64,000 nucleotides of DNA from Acidobacteria bacterium Ga0074141 (GCA_001464665.1 LNDP01000023.1:780157-844156); one strand, 5' to 3'. Counted from the stretch's first letter, positions 38,692 through 47,006 are shown. A program made the numbers and translations. Notes: generated by a model not told the origin, from the letters alone.

Positions 38692-41058
38692 ATGGCGTTC
38701 TCCAGGTCTTCATCATTCATTTGTCATTTCTCATTTATCATCTATCCGCTTTCATTTCTCATTTCCCTCTCTTTGCGTCTTTCGGTCTTTGCAATGATCT
38801 TCGCCGTCGCGGTTCCGGGGCAGACTGTTGCTCCGGGCGGGCCGGGGAAGGACGCCCAATGGGCGACGGCCGCGAAGCAGGGCGTCGGGACATCGGCGAC
38901 CACCGAGAGCAAGGTCTGGTTCACACTGGCTCAGGGCGTCTTGACCGAGGTCTATTATCCGGACGTGACGGTCGCGAACGTCCACCTGCTGCAGTTCATC
39001 GTCGTCAATCCAAAAACAAAAAAGGTAGAGACCGAGCAGGACGACGCCATTCACCAGATCCGCGTCACCCGGCCGGATTCGCTCACCTTTCAGCAGATCA
39101 ATACGGCGAAGTCGGGCGAGTGGAAGATAACGAAGACGTACGTGACAGATGCGGAAACTGATTCGGTTCTGATCGACGTGAAGTTTGAGCCGAAGAATAA
39201 GGACCTGAGACTTTACGTTTACTACGATCCGTCGATCGGCAATTCTGGAATGGGCGACCGATCTTCCGGGCGAGCCCCTCGAATCGTTCTAGGGCAAGAT
39301 CGCGGGCCAACTCGAGAGGAATTACTTGCGCCTACAAGCGACTTCGGAATGAGTGCGAACGACGGTAAGCTGAATTCGTTCTTGCTCTTTTCTTCGCCTA
39401 TCGCTGAGATGCACAGTGGATATCTCGGAACCAGCGACGGCCTCGACCAGTTAAAGAAGAACGGAAAGATCACATCACCTAGCTGGCGAACTGAAAGCGG
39501 CAATTCAGTCCAAATCGCGCGAATCGTTCGCCCGCGGAGTTTCACCACGGTGCTGTCTTTTGGCACTGATGACGAGTTCACGGGGCTCAATGAACACGCC
39601 AACGCTCAGACATCGCTTTCAAAAGGCTTTGCAAAAGCTCGGGCCGAATACGAAAAAGGCTGGGCGGATTATGTGAAGACGCTGCCGCGGGTCGATGCGA
39701 AATATCAGGCGCAGTTTAACATGGCGGCGATGCAGCTTAAGGCGCATGAGGACAAGGCGAATCCGGGGGCGAATATTGCTTCGATGAGCGTGCCGTGGGG
39801 CGGCGGGGCGAATGCGAACGAGCCGAACATCGGCGGCTATCACCTCGTCTGGTCGCGCGATCTTTATCAGGTATTTACGGCATTTATGGCGATCGGCGAC
39901 CGTGCTGCGGCCGAGCGTGCCCTCGATTTTCTCTTCAAAGTTCAGCAGAAACCCGACGGCAGCTTCCCGCAAAATTCGTGGCTTGATGGGCGGCCGTTTT
40001 GGGGTTCGCTGCAGATGGACGAGGTCGCCTATCCGCTGATAATGGCCTACGAGCTGAAGCGGTTCGACAAGGCGACCTGGGAAAACCACGTAAAGAAAGC
40101 GGCGGATTTCATCGTTAAGAACGGCCCCGCGACGCCGCAGGAACGCTGGGAAGAAGAGGCGGGCTATTCGCCCTCGACCATCGCGGCCGAGATCGCAGGA
40201 CTCGTTTGTGCGGCCGAGATCGCCCGCAGAAATGGCGACACGGCCTCGGCCGAGCTTTATCTCAAGACCGCCGACGAATGGGAAGCGAACATCGAGAAAT
40301 GGACCGCGACGACCACCGGCAAATACGGCGACGGCAACTACTATCTCCGCATAACGCAGAACGGCAAGCCCGACGCTGGCGACAAGATCGAGCTTAACAA
40401 CGGTGCCGGCACGTTTGATGAACGCGACATCGTCGACGCCGGATTCCTCGAGCTGGTCCGGCTCGGCATCCGCCGTGCGGACGACCCGCTGATAATGAAA
40501 TCGCTGAAGGTGATCGACGAGGTCATAAAGGTCGAGACGCCAAGCGGCCCGGCATTTTACCGCTATAACAACGACGGCTACGGCGAAATGGACGACGGCC
40601 GCCGCTGGAACTGGGACGGGAAATACACCGGCAAAGGCAGGCTCTGGGTGCTGCTCTCAGGCGAACGCGGGCAGTACGAGTTAGCTCTTCATCTCCGGTA
40701 TTTACAGTTGTATAACGAACGCGACATGCGACCCCTCGACAAGCGTACAACGCCGCAGCCACCTGCCAAGCCATCGATCAAATATCTTCAGTTGGCTCAG
40801 TCCCGGCTAGATAACATGCTCGCATTTGCTAACGACGGGCTGATGATCCCCGAGCAAGTTTGGGATAAAAAAGAGACGCCGAAGAACATCGACAAGCAGT
40901 TCATTCCCGAGCTGAAATTTGGCGAAGGGACGGGCTCGGCGACGCCGCTGGCTTGGTCGATGGCGCAGTTCATTCGGCTCGCGACCAACCTGAAAGCCGG
41001 CCGAAACCTCGACACGCCCGATGTCGTCTACCAGCGCTACGCCGGCCGGAAGCAATGA
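38692..41058 (+). CDS. Secreted glucoamylase (GH15)
   Basis: The 788-residue protein starts MAFSRSSSFICHFSF; the frame is open back to 38542, but the part before 38692 is array-derived and has no ribosome-binding site. The signal region is hydrophobic and is encoded by period-7 and period-8 repeats. Then follow an N-terminal glucodextranase-type sheet domain (ATAAKQGVGTSATTESKVWF) and an alpha/alpha barrel. Catalytic glutamates are in QERWEEEAGYSPST and in KGRLWVLLSGERGQYEL. It releases glucose from starch ends and completes the locus. Confidence 0.92.
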   Translation: MAFSRSSSFICHFSFIIYPLSFLISLSLRLSVFAMIFAVAVPGQTVAPGGPGKDAQWATAAKQGVGTSATTESKVWFTLAQGVLTEVYYPDVTVANVHLLQFIVVNPKTKKVETEQDDAIHQIRVTRPDSLTFQQINTAKSGEWKITKTYVTDAETDSVLIDVKFEPKNKDLRLYVYYDPSIGNSGMGDRSSGRAPRIVLGQDRGPTREELLAPTSDFGMSANDGKLNSFLLFSSPIAEMHSGYLGTSDGLDQLKKNGKITSPSWRTESGNSVQIARIVRPRSFTTVLSFGTDDEFTGLNEHANAQTSLSKGFAKARAEYEKGWADYVKTLPRVDAKYQAQFNMAAMQLKAHEDKANPGANIASMSVPWGGGANANEPNIGGYHLVWSRDLYQVFTAFMAIGDRAAAERALDFLFKVQQKPDGSFPQNSWLDGRPFWGSLQMDEVAYPLIMAYELKRFDKATWENHVKKAADFIVKNGPATPQERWEEEAGYSPSTIAAEIAGLVCAAEIARRNGDTASAELYLKTADEWEANIEKWTATTTGKYGDGNYYLRITQNGKPDAGDKIELNNGAGTFDERDIVDAGFLELVRLGIRRADDPLIMKSLKVIDEVIKVETPSGPAFYRYNNDGYGEMDDGRRWNWDGKYTGKGRLWVLLSGERGQYELALHLRYLQLYNERDMRPLDKRTTPQPPAKPSIKYLQLAQSRLDNMLAFANDGLMIPEQVWDKKETPKNIDKQFIPELKFGEGTGSATPLAWSMAQFIRLATNLKAGRNLDTPDVVYQRYAGRKQ
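38716..38795 (+). repeat. Period-7 then period-8 array inside the glucoamylase signal-peptide region
   Basis: Seven heptamers (TTCATTT, GTCATTT, CTCATTT and so on, 38716-38764) are followed by TTTGCGTC, TTTCGGTC and TTTGCAAT (38772-38795). In the reading frame they encode CHFSFIIYPLSFLIS and SLRLSVFAM. Confidence 0.85.
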
Positions 41059-41369
41059 CCACGCACGGGACGGAGACACGCCGTCCCCGACGCGTTTACA
41101 AAAAATGCCCCGCCTTCTTCTACTCGGCACTTCAACCTGACCTCGATCATCGCGATGCCGCGGCCCGAAAGCCGGACGGTTTTCACGCAGCTACAAAGAA
41201 TCTCAAAACGAACGAGCCGTAGGTCTCAATTACGGCCGGAAGCCTACATTCCGCCCGGTCGGGAATAATTAAGCGGACGAGCGGAATTAAACCCTCGCTA
41301 GATGATTTAATGCGGAGTTCAACCGGCGGTAACCGCCCGTTCACCTCCGTGAAAGATGATAGCGGGGTG
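41059..41369. other. Intergenic stretch without a gene
   Basis: The 311 bases after the glucoamylase gene hold a perfect stem GGGACGG-agacacg-CCGTCCC (41067-41087) that could end the transcript, although no T-run follows. I see no convincing reading frame; short frames on both strands lack start sites or family features. The palindromes near 41236-41275 are weak. Confidence 0.5.
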
Positions 41370-42197
41370 ATGACCGGAGCGATTAGAGCACGAATACGAA
41401 AACCATTCTCGCGAACCGCCGCGATCCTGAAGCTCGTCCGGGCGGCGAGGAAATTTGCCATCTCCGACGGCCGCTACACGGTTCGGCTGGCACGGACCAA
41501 CGCCGAGGTGCGGTCGGCACTTGAACTTCGGTATCAGGTGTTCAACGTAGAGATCGCCGGGCGAAACCCGCAGCCGGGCGAGCAGGCGATCGATTTCGAT
41601 GAATACGACCACCGATGCCGGCATCTGGTCGTTATCGAGAATGCGACCGGCCGGACGGTCGGCACCTATCGGATCAACTCGATCGAAACCGCAAAACGAC
41701 CATCGGGGTTTTACTCTTTTGGTGAATTTACCATCGAAGACCTCCCGGCCGAGGTGCTCGAACGCGGGATGGAGGTCGGGCGTGCCTGCATCGCTCCCGA
41801 GCACCGAAATACAAAGGTCCTGTTCCTTCTCTGGAGGGGCCTTGCGACATACCTTCAGGCTACGGGCAAACGATATCTTTTCGGCTGCTGCTCGCTGTTC
41901 ACAAACGACGAGGCGATCGGCCGGGCAGCACATCAACAGCTTGAAGCGGGCGGGCATTTTATGCCTGAGTTTCGCGTAGTGCCGAAGGCGAACGGCATTG
42001 AACCTGCCGCCGAGCCGACATTCGACTCGGTCGCCTTCGAGCTTCCGCCGCTCTTCAATATGTATCTCCGCGTCGGGGCAAAGGTCTGCAGCCCGCCGAT
42101 GCTCGACCGCGAGTTCGGGACGATCGATTTCTTCGTCGTCTTTGACCTTGAGAAGATGAATCCGAAATATAGAAAGATGTTCTTTGGCGATGCCTAG
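41370..42197 (+). CDS. GNAT-type N-acyltransferase of the OlsB/hemolysin family
   Basis: The 275-residue product starts MTGAIRARIRKPFSRT, with GGGG four bases upstream; an ATG 60 bases earlier is possible. The segment RSALELRYQVFNVEIAG, then DEYDHRCRHLVVIENATGRT, VGTYRINSIE and LERGMEVGRACIAPEHRN define the OlsB-type N-acyltransferase fold (PF13444). Known members transfer acyl chains from ACP to ornithine or similar amines for aminolipids. The substrate here is unknown. It converges with, and overlaps by four bases, the TANGO2/NRDE gene. Confidence 0.82.
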   Translation: MTGAIRARIRKPFSRTAAILKLVRAARKFAISDGRYTVRLARTNAEVRSALELRYQVFNVEIAGRNPQPGEQAIDFDEYDHRCRHLVVIENATGRTVGTYRINSIETAKRPSGFYSFGEFTIEDLPAEVLERGMEVGRACIAPEHRNTKVLFLLWRGLATYLQATGKRYLFGCCSLFTNDEAIGRAAHQQLEAGGHFMPEFRVVPKANGIEPAAEPTFDSVAFELPPLFNMYLRVGAKVCSPPMLDREFGTIDFFVVFDLEKMNPKYRKMFFGDA

Positions 42198-42910
42198 ACG
42201 TGGACGCGTTCGACAAGCCGCGGCGGGCTCTCGGTATTGAGCCGGACGACGGTCGAACAGCGGGTTCCGTATATCGGCGTTTCGATAAAGATCGGCGAAA
42301 GCATCCGCTCGCGTTCGAGCCCGATGCCGGTATCGGGCAGTTCATCGTCGCTCGCGAACGTTCGGTCGGAAAGCAGTTCGAAGAGAGCTTCGTCGTCCTC
42401 AGCCGCTACCGCCAAGAATAGATCCTTTGCCCGCCGAACCTTCGGCCAGGGCGTATCAAGCAGATGATTGCTAAGGCCGTAAACGCCGGGCCCGAGCCGC
42501 CGGACACGGCCTTCGCGGTTCGAGAAATACGCGGCCTCGATCCCCGCGGTATGTGATTCGCCGACGATCAGATTGAAACCCGAAAACTCGCTCGCGGCCC
42601 CGGCGATGCCCTCAAGGTACTCGCCGATCGGCACCTCAGACGAAAGAAATCCCGAAACGAGTTCGCCACGCGAGCGGCTTCCCTTCGCAGCTTTCGGGTC
42701 GCGGTAGTTTGTGACCGCGGCAAATCTTCTGCTTTGCGACACACCAAGCCACGTCCCACCGCCGACCAGGTCGCGGCCGGCAAAGATCGCCGGGGCATCT
42801 TCCCAAGCGGCGGCGGCCAGCGTCGGGCGGTCGTAAAATTCGTCGCGGTTGGCAGCGAGCAGCAGCCCGCGGGCCGGGTCTTCGCTTATCTCAAAAACTA
42901 TCAGGCACAT
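42194..42910 (-). CDS. NRDE-family (TANGO2-like) protein
   Basis: The 238-residue product starts MCLIVFEISEDPARGLLLAANRDE. The NRDE motif (AANRDEFYDRPT) and FAGRDLVGGGTWLGVSQ, then AAVTNYRDP and VYGLSNHLLDTPWPKV, are the hallmarks of the family. Human TANGO2 is linked to lipid or haem handling; the bacterial role is unknown. It overlaps the upstream VTT-ATP-grasp gene by ten bases, so both are probably made together. Confidence 0.92.
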   Translation of the reverse strand: MCLIVFEISEDPARGLLLAANRDEFYDRPTLAAAAWEDAPAIFAGRDLVGGGTWLGVSQSRRFAAVTNYRDPKAAKGSRSRGELVSGFLSSEVPIGEYLEGIAGAASEFSGFNLIVGESHTAGIEAAYFSNREGRVRRLGPGVYGLSNHLLDTPWPKVRRAKDLFLAVAAEDDEALFELLSDRTFASDDELPDTGIGLERERMLSPIFIETPIYGTRCSTVVRLNTESPPRLVERVHV

Positions 42911-44544
42911 TGCTCGGCATTTTCCCGGGGCTTCACGGCGGGCTGACCGCCGAAAGTGAGGCGGATCAGCTCGCCAACGCTGACCGGTTCGGCACCATTT
43001 GCGATGTTCGCCAGGCCGACCTCGAACGCGATCCGCCATTGGCGAAAAAGTATCCGGTAGGCATCAAGCAAAGTGTATCGCGGGTCGTAGATGTTCGTCG
43101 ATTCGCTCGTGACGCCGTTCAGCTCGATGATGCAAAACTGCCCTGCTTTGAAGGCGTCAAAGCTATCGGCTCGAAGGTCGAAGCGGCCGAAATTGAACCC
43201 TACGAGCCCGCGGCAAATTGCGTCGATCCGTCGCTCCAACTCGGGCGTCAACAGATGTCCGCCGTCTAAGAAGATGGCACCGCGAGAATGTGTGCCGATG
43301 TCGATCAGACGAAAGCGTTCGCCGGTGGCGAGCACTCGGGAAAGCTGCTTGGCATTCCGCTCGAAATATTTCTCCGCCATCGCGACCGCCCGCGGATCTT
43401 TGAGGATCAACTCCTCGAGCGTCGAGTTTCCGTCCCCGATCACCTCCGGGAATCGCTTTTCGGTGATCGAAAAGATGCGGCCGCGATCCTCGCCCGGAAA
43501 GCGGTAGTAGAAAACGCTCGCCTCGACCCCAGCGGCAAATTCCTGGACGATTACCGGCTGCTTTGCACTTTCAAATGCGGCCTGGAGCTCGCTGCGGTTG
43601 CGAACGATCTCAACACCCGCACCGCGTTCGCCCGCATCGGGCTTGACCACGACCGGGAACCCGAGCCCGGCGGCGGACATCGAGCCCTCGGCGGCGGAGA
43701 GTCGCTCGCTCGCTGAAAGCTGGTTCAAAACGACGAAGTAACGCAGCAAATGACCGGGCGCTTCTTCATTGGTCGCAAGCAAGCGATAGATATCGTTCTT
43801 CGATTCGCCCTTGAAACCGCCCGCCAGGATCGCCGGGTTTGCGGAGGCAAACGCCGTCGGCCGGCGGAAACGGAGCCCGAGCCACAATATATAGACGACG
43901 ACCGGAGCGTAGAAAACCCAGAGCGGCCAGAACTCCCAGTTCGTCAACCGGCGAATGCGGCCGACGAGCAAACGCCGGTTTCGCCACGACGAGTATTTGT
44001 GAACGAGGCGAATGGCGAAAAATAGCGCGACGAGGCCGATCAATGCATTGCTCGAAAAGAACATCGATTGGGCAAAGGCGACCGAGCCGACAAGGATCGG
44101 CGTCCAGATCGCGGCGGCGACTAGGAAGAAAAATGCGAAGCGAGGGAAGCTGACCTTGAGCGCACCGGCGAGGACGTACGTCGGAAGCCGAAAGCCCGCG
44201 ACGAAGCGGCTAAGAAAGATCGCGGCGGCACCTCGTTTCTGAAGCCACCCGGAAGCTCTCGCTATCGTGCTTTTCGAAACGAATCGCCCAAAGAGCGTCG
44301 TTTCAAAAAGCCTCGGGCCAAAGCCGCGGCCGAGCCAGTAAAGCCCGACATCGCCGACAAATATCCCGAGAAAGCAGGCCGAAAGAGCAAGCTGGAAACT
44401 CATCGCTCCGGACGCGACCAAAGTCCCGGCGAGGATGCAGGCGGCGTCCTCGCTGATAAAGGTCCCGAAAAAGAGCACGGCAAAGAGGATGGACGCCGAA
44501 GCGCCCATCGCATAAAACTCAAAGAACTGCTGCACTTCGCCCAT
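42901..44544 (-). CDS. Fusion of a DedA-type VTT membrane domain with an ATP-grasp ligase domain
   Basis: The protein has 547 residues. The N-terminal part (about 1-185) is a DedA/VTT membrane domain: LFFGTFISEDAACILAGTLV, IFVGDVGLYWLGRGFG, and the RF..GFR motif in FLSRFVAGFRLPTYVLAG. Further helices follow (LFFAIRLVHK, VFYAPVVVYILWLG). The C-terminal part (about 250-520) is ATP-grasp-like: FPVVVKPDAGERGAGVEIVR, IVQEFAAGVEASVFYYR, and the metal-site segment FCIIELNGVTSESTNIYD. DedA proteins move undecaprenyl phosphate or lipids. The ligase domain would couple a carboxylate to an amine on the cytoplasmic side. The actual substrate is not known. Confidence 0.88.
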   Translation of the reverse strand: MGEVQQFFEFYAMGASASILFAVLFFGTFISEDAACILAGTLVASGAMSFQLALSACFLGIFVGDVGLYWLGRGFGPRLFETTLFGRFVSKSTIARASGWLQKRGAAAIFLSRFVAGFRLPTYVLAGALKVSFPRFAFFFLVAAAIWTPILVGSVAFAQSMFFSSNALIGLVALFFAIRLVHKYSSWRNRRLLVGRIRRLTNWEFWPLWVFYAPVVVYILWLGLRFRRPTAFASANPAILAGGFKGESKNDIYRLLATNEEAPGHLLRYFVVLNQLSASERLSAAEGSMSAAGLGFPVVVKPDAGERGAGVEIVRNRSELQAAFESAKQPVIVQEFAAGVEASVFYYRFPGEDRGRIFSITEKRFPEVIGDGNSTLEELILKDPRAVAMAEKYFERNAKQLSRVLATGERFRLIDIGTHSRGAIFLDGGHLLTPELERRIDAICRGLVGFNFGRFDLRADSFDAFKAGQFCIIELNGVTSESTNIYDPRYTLLDAYRILFRQWRIAFEVGLANIANGAEPVSVGELIRLTFGGQPAVKPRENAEQCA

Positions 44545-44550
44545 CGGCGT

Positions 44551-44952
44551 TTAGAAATAGCTCCCGACGACCGGCAGATCCTTTCGGTGAAGCAGCAGCG
44601 TTACGCCGCTCAGCAAAAAGACGACGATCGCGAGGATAAATAGCAGGCCGCCGTCATCCTTGACGACGATGCCGAGCTTTGTCAGGTGGCTAAAGATCGC
44701 ACCGGTGATCGTGCTCAAAGCGAGCACGGCTCCGATAGATGCGGTCGAAGGTATAAGCAGCAGGATCGCCGCGATCAGCTCGACGATGCCCGAGCCGATG
44801 CGGCCGATAGCCTCATATTCCGCGCCCATCACGGTCGTGAAAATGTATTTCGATTCCTCGGCTCCCGTGAACTTGAAAAAGAGTGTTTGAAAAAGGATCA
44901 GTGCCACAACCACCCGGCAGATCCAGCTTATGGTCAAAGCTGTGTTGTTCAT
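44551..44952 (-). CDS. DoxX-family membrane protein
   Basis: The 133-residue product has four membrane helices (SWICRVVVALILFQTLFFKF, IGSGIVELIAAILLLIPSTA, IGAVLALSTITGAIFSHLTK, LLFILAIVVFLLSGVTLLL). FFKFTGAEES and the EL(I)AA-type second helix are typical of DoxX. Family members are small oxidoreductase-associated membrane proteins. It lies six bases upstream of the fusion gene on the same strand. Confidence 0.88.
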   Translation of the reverse strand: MNNTALTISWICRVVVALILFQTLFFKFTGAEESKYIFTTVMGAEYEAIGRIGSGIVELIAAILLLIPSTASIGAVLALSTITGAIFSHLTKLGIVVKDDGGLLFILAIVVFLLSGVTLLLHRKDLPVVGSYF

Positions 44953-44966
44953 ATTCGTGTTCGTTA

Positions 44967-45506
44967 CTAAGGTTTGTTTTTGTTAGTTTCTGTGTCCCAA
45001 AATCGTCTGGTTGCGGCGGCCACGCCGAACATCGGGTCGACGGCGATGCCCTTTCGGCGAAGGCGTTCGGCTATAAGTGCGTGGTGATGAACGGTGTGGC
45101 TTATCGCGAATTCCAGTTCGCGGCCGAAGCTTGAGGCAAGATCGAGCCCGGGCACTGATTCCGAGGCGACCGCGAGCGGCTCGGCAATGTCGAACGAAGC
45201 GAACCCTCGGGCGCGTTCGTTCAAGCCTTGCAATGCCTTGATCGCAATGCTTCTTTCGGTTTCGACCGACCGGTCGCGGCTGCGGGCAGCGTAGTCGATC
45301 CTTCCGGTTTCGAGGCCGTCGAAGAGAGCCTTTACGAGTTCGATATTGTGCCGAAAATGTGCACCAATGCTGCCGTTTCGGCCGCTCGGCTCGGTGAAAA
45401 CTTCGTCGTCAAGACGCTCGATAACTGCGATCGCCGCCGCGAGTTCATCGCGTAGTACGGCGAGCATTTCGTTCGTGCCTGATACCTGTTTTCGTTCCGT
45501 CTTCAT
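44967..45506 (-). CDS. DinB-family protein
   Basis: The 179-residue product starts MKTERKQVSGTNEMLAVLRD. It is a four-helix DinB bundle with candidate metal-binding histidines in SIGAHFRHNIELVKAL and FAISHTVHHHALIAERL. DinB-type proteins include thiol-dependent metalloenzymes and damage-induced proteins; the substrate is unknown. The ATG at 45506 is used because the upstream frame is not family-like. It appears to be the first gene of the DinB-DoxX-fusion-TANGO2 unit. Confidence 0.85.
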   Translation of the reverse strand: MKTERKQVSGTNEMLAVLRDELAAAIAVIERLDDEVFTEPSGRNGSIGAHFRHNIELVKALFDGLETGRIDYAARSRDRSVETERSIAIKALQGLNERARGFASFDIAEPLAVASESVPGLDLASSFGRELEFAISHTVHHHALIAERLRRKGIAVDPMFGVAAATRRFWDTETNKNKP

Positions 45507-45576
45507 TGCGTCGCGAGCGTTGATCAAGACGAGTATTCCGAACTCCGGCCTTTTTATTCCCGCCGAACCAAAAGAC

Positions 45577-45601
45577 AAAAAAGCCCGGCGAGGTGCCGGG
45601 C
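45577..45601 (-). terminator. Intrinsic terminator
   Basis: GCCCGGC (45583-45589) pairs with GCCGGGC (45595-45601). On the minus strand six Ts follow (45577-45582). It ends the transcript of the gene at 45627-45899. In the other direction GGGTTTTAG follows, a weaker signal. Confidence 0.85.
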
Positions 45602-45626
45602 GGGTTTTAGTGAATTTGACGTTTAT

Positions 45627-45899
45627 CTACTTTTCGCGGGCCGAGCGGCGGCGGACGGTCTCGCGGCCTCCGCCAAAATAGGCGAGGATCAGGACGATCA
45701 GATGGGCGGCGAACCAGATATTCTCGTAGCCCATGTTCTGATAAATGTAAAGAAGGATCAGTATCCGCGGAGCGAAAACGCCGAGCAGGACATCACCCCA
45801 GAGCGGCACTGTGTTGTCCGGATACCACCCCTGGAAATAATAAACAAGCAGAACGATACGCGGGAAAAAGAGTGAAAAGATAAGGAAATATTCGTCCAT
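45627..45899 (-). CDS. Small membrane protein
   Basis: The 90-residue protein has three hydrophobic segments (EYFLIFSLFFPRIVLLVYYF, LLGVFAPRILILLYIYQNMG, IWFAAHLIVLILAYFGGGRE) and a basic tail (RETVRRRSAREK). It resembles small DUF-type membrane proteins with an Arg-Ile pair repeated in two helices (PRIVLL, PRILIL), which may reflect an internal duplication. It has its own terminator. No function is recognised. Confidence 0.7.
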   Translation of the reverse strand: MDEYFLIFSLFFPRIVLLVYYFQGWYPDNTVPLWGDVLLGVFAPRILILLYIYQNMGYENIWFAAHLIVLILAYFGGGRETVRRRSAREK

Positions 45900-45940
45900 G
45901 TTAATTTAACTCCCGGTTTTGATCTGCTGCCAAATGTCTG

Positions 45941-46333
45941 CTACTTCAACCGCCCGAGAACGCCCTTTCGCTTAACGAGATTCTTGTAGTCCCACTGAAT
46001 ATCCCGAGCCTTTGCGAGCCAGCGTTTCAGATCTTTCATGTCGATCTCTTCGGCTGAATTATAAAGCACCGAGGCATCCTTGAACTTGCCCGTCCCGGGC
46101 GTAAGCCCCGGCTCATCAAAACTCGCACCGCTCCAAAACATAAGCCGGATGCCCGCCTTTAGCTTGCTATAGCCAACGGTCGGATTGCCATCCAAAAACC
46201 AGACCGGATGCCGATGCCAGATCTTGCTCTCGGCCTCGGGCAGGCCACGATCGATCTCGTTCATCAGCCGGTCGCAAATCTCCCGGTCGCCCGCCGCCTG
46301 GGACGCATTGAGGTCGCTGATGCCGTCGCTCAT
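45941..46333 (-). CDS. DUF1801-family protein
   Basis: The 130-residue product carries the DUF1801/YdhG pattern: a helical N-terminus, then ESKIWHRHPVWFLDGNPTVG, KAGIRLMFWSGASFDEPGL and KDASVLYNSAEEIDMKDLKR with the basic tail. The family has a steroid-like alpha/beta fold and no settled function. Its ATG overlaps the cupin stop by four bases (ATGA), so it is the last gene of the gltX chain. Confidence 0.85.
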   Translation of the reverse strand: MSDGISDLNASQAAGDREICDRLMNEIDRGLPEAESKIWHRHPVWFLDGNPTVGYSKLKAGIRLMFWSGASFDEPGLTPGTGKFKDASVLYNSAEEIDMKDLKRWLAKARDIQWDYKNLVKRKGVLGRLK

Positions 46334-46740
46334 CGTTTTCGCTTTTCGGTCATCTTGCCGTCAAATTCCTCGTCGTTGGCCTCGGCCTCTTCTTTTGTTT
46401 TGCGGACGATCTGGTCTTTGTGGTGCGGCGGTGAATAGATCGTGTAGATCTTCAGTTCGTCGGTCGCCGAGGTGTTTATGACGTTGTGCCGCGCACCGGC
46501 CGGAATGACGACCGCATCGCCGTCTTTGACGGTGTATTTGCTGTCATCGATCACGACCCGTCCGGTGCCGCCCTCGAAACGCAAAAACTGATCGTTCTCC
46601 TCATGAACCTCCGAGCCGATCTCACCCTTCGGCTTGATGCTCATCAGCACAAGCTGGCTATGCACCGATGTGTAAAGCACCTTGCGGAAATTCTTGTTCT
46701 TGATCGTGTCTTTCTCGATATTTAATTTGAATCCTTTCAT
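46330..46740 (-). CDS. Cupin-domain protein
   Basis: The 136-residue product has a single cupin barrel: GEIGSEVHEENDQFLRFEGG (metal-binding His/Glu motif 1) and DGDAVVIPAGARHNVINTS (motif 2 with His). The end is charged (EEAEANDEEFDGKMTEKRKR). It is a small metal-binding protein, possibly an isomerase or sensor; the substrate is unknown. It starts inside the stop of the GT remnant (ATGA) behind an AAGGAGGG ribosome-binding site, a strong signal. Confidence 0.88.
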   Translation of the reverse strand: MKGFKLNIEKDTIKNKNFRKVLYTSVHSQLVLMSIKPKGEIGSEVHEENDQFLRFEGGTGRVVIDDSKYTVKDGDAVVIPAGARHNVINTSATDELKIYTIYSPPHHKDQIVRKTKEEAEANDEEFDGKMTEKRKR

Positions 46741-47006
46741 AAACCCTCCTTGATCTCTGCAATGATATCGAACAGCTTATCCCGGTCGGCCTCATTCGCC
46801 ATTTGTTGAGACAACTGTTCAGCGTTCTGTTTGTAATCATCATTATAGTACAGATCGATGAGTTGGGATTCGAAAATTGGCTCCCCGCGAAACTGCTCGG
46901 GAAACAGACAAACGACCTCCCAACCTCTCTCGCGGAGTATCTCGCCCACCGCTAAAAACGGCTCAATATCACCGCGAGTACCGAAGGATACGAGAAGGGC
47001 TTTCAT
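46737..47006 (-). pseudogene. Internally deleted glycosyltransferase family 28 gene
   Basis: The 89-residue frame starts with MKALLVSFGTRGDIEPFLAV, an unmistakable GT-B/GT28 N-terminus, and keeps LRERGWEVVCLFPEQFRGE (to about residue 43). The rest (YYNDDYKQNAEQLSQQMANE) looks like the last helices of the same family, where members normally have about 380-400 residues. An in-frame loss of about 300 residues explains this. The start overlaps the gltX stop and the stop overlaps the cupin start, so the operon linkage is intact. The acceptor and UDP-sugar site would be missing. Confidence 0.7.
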
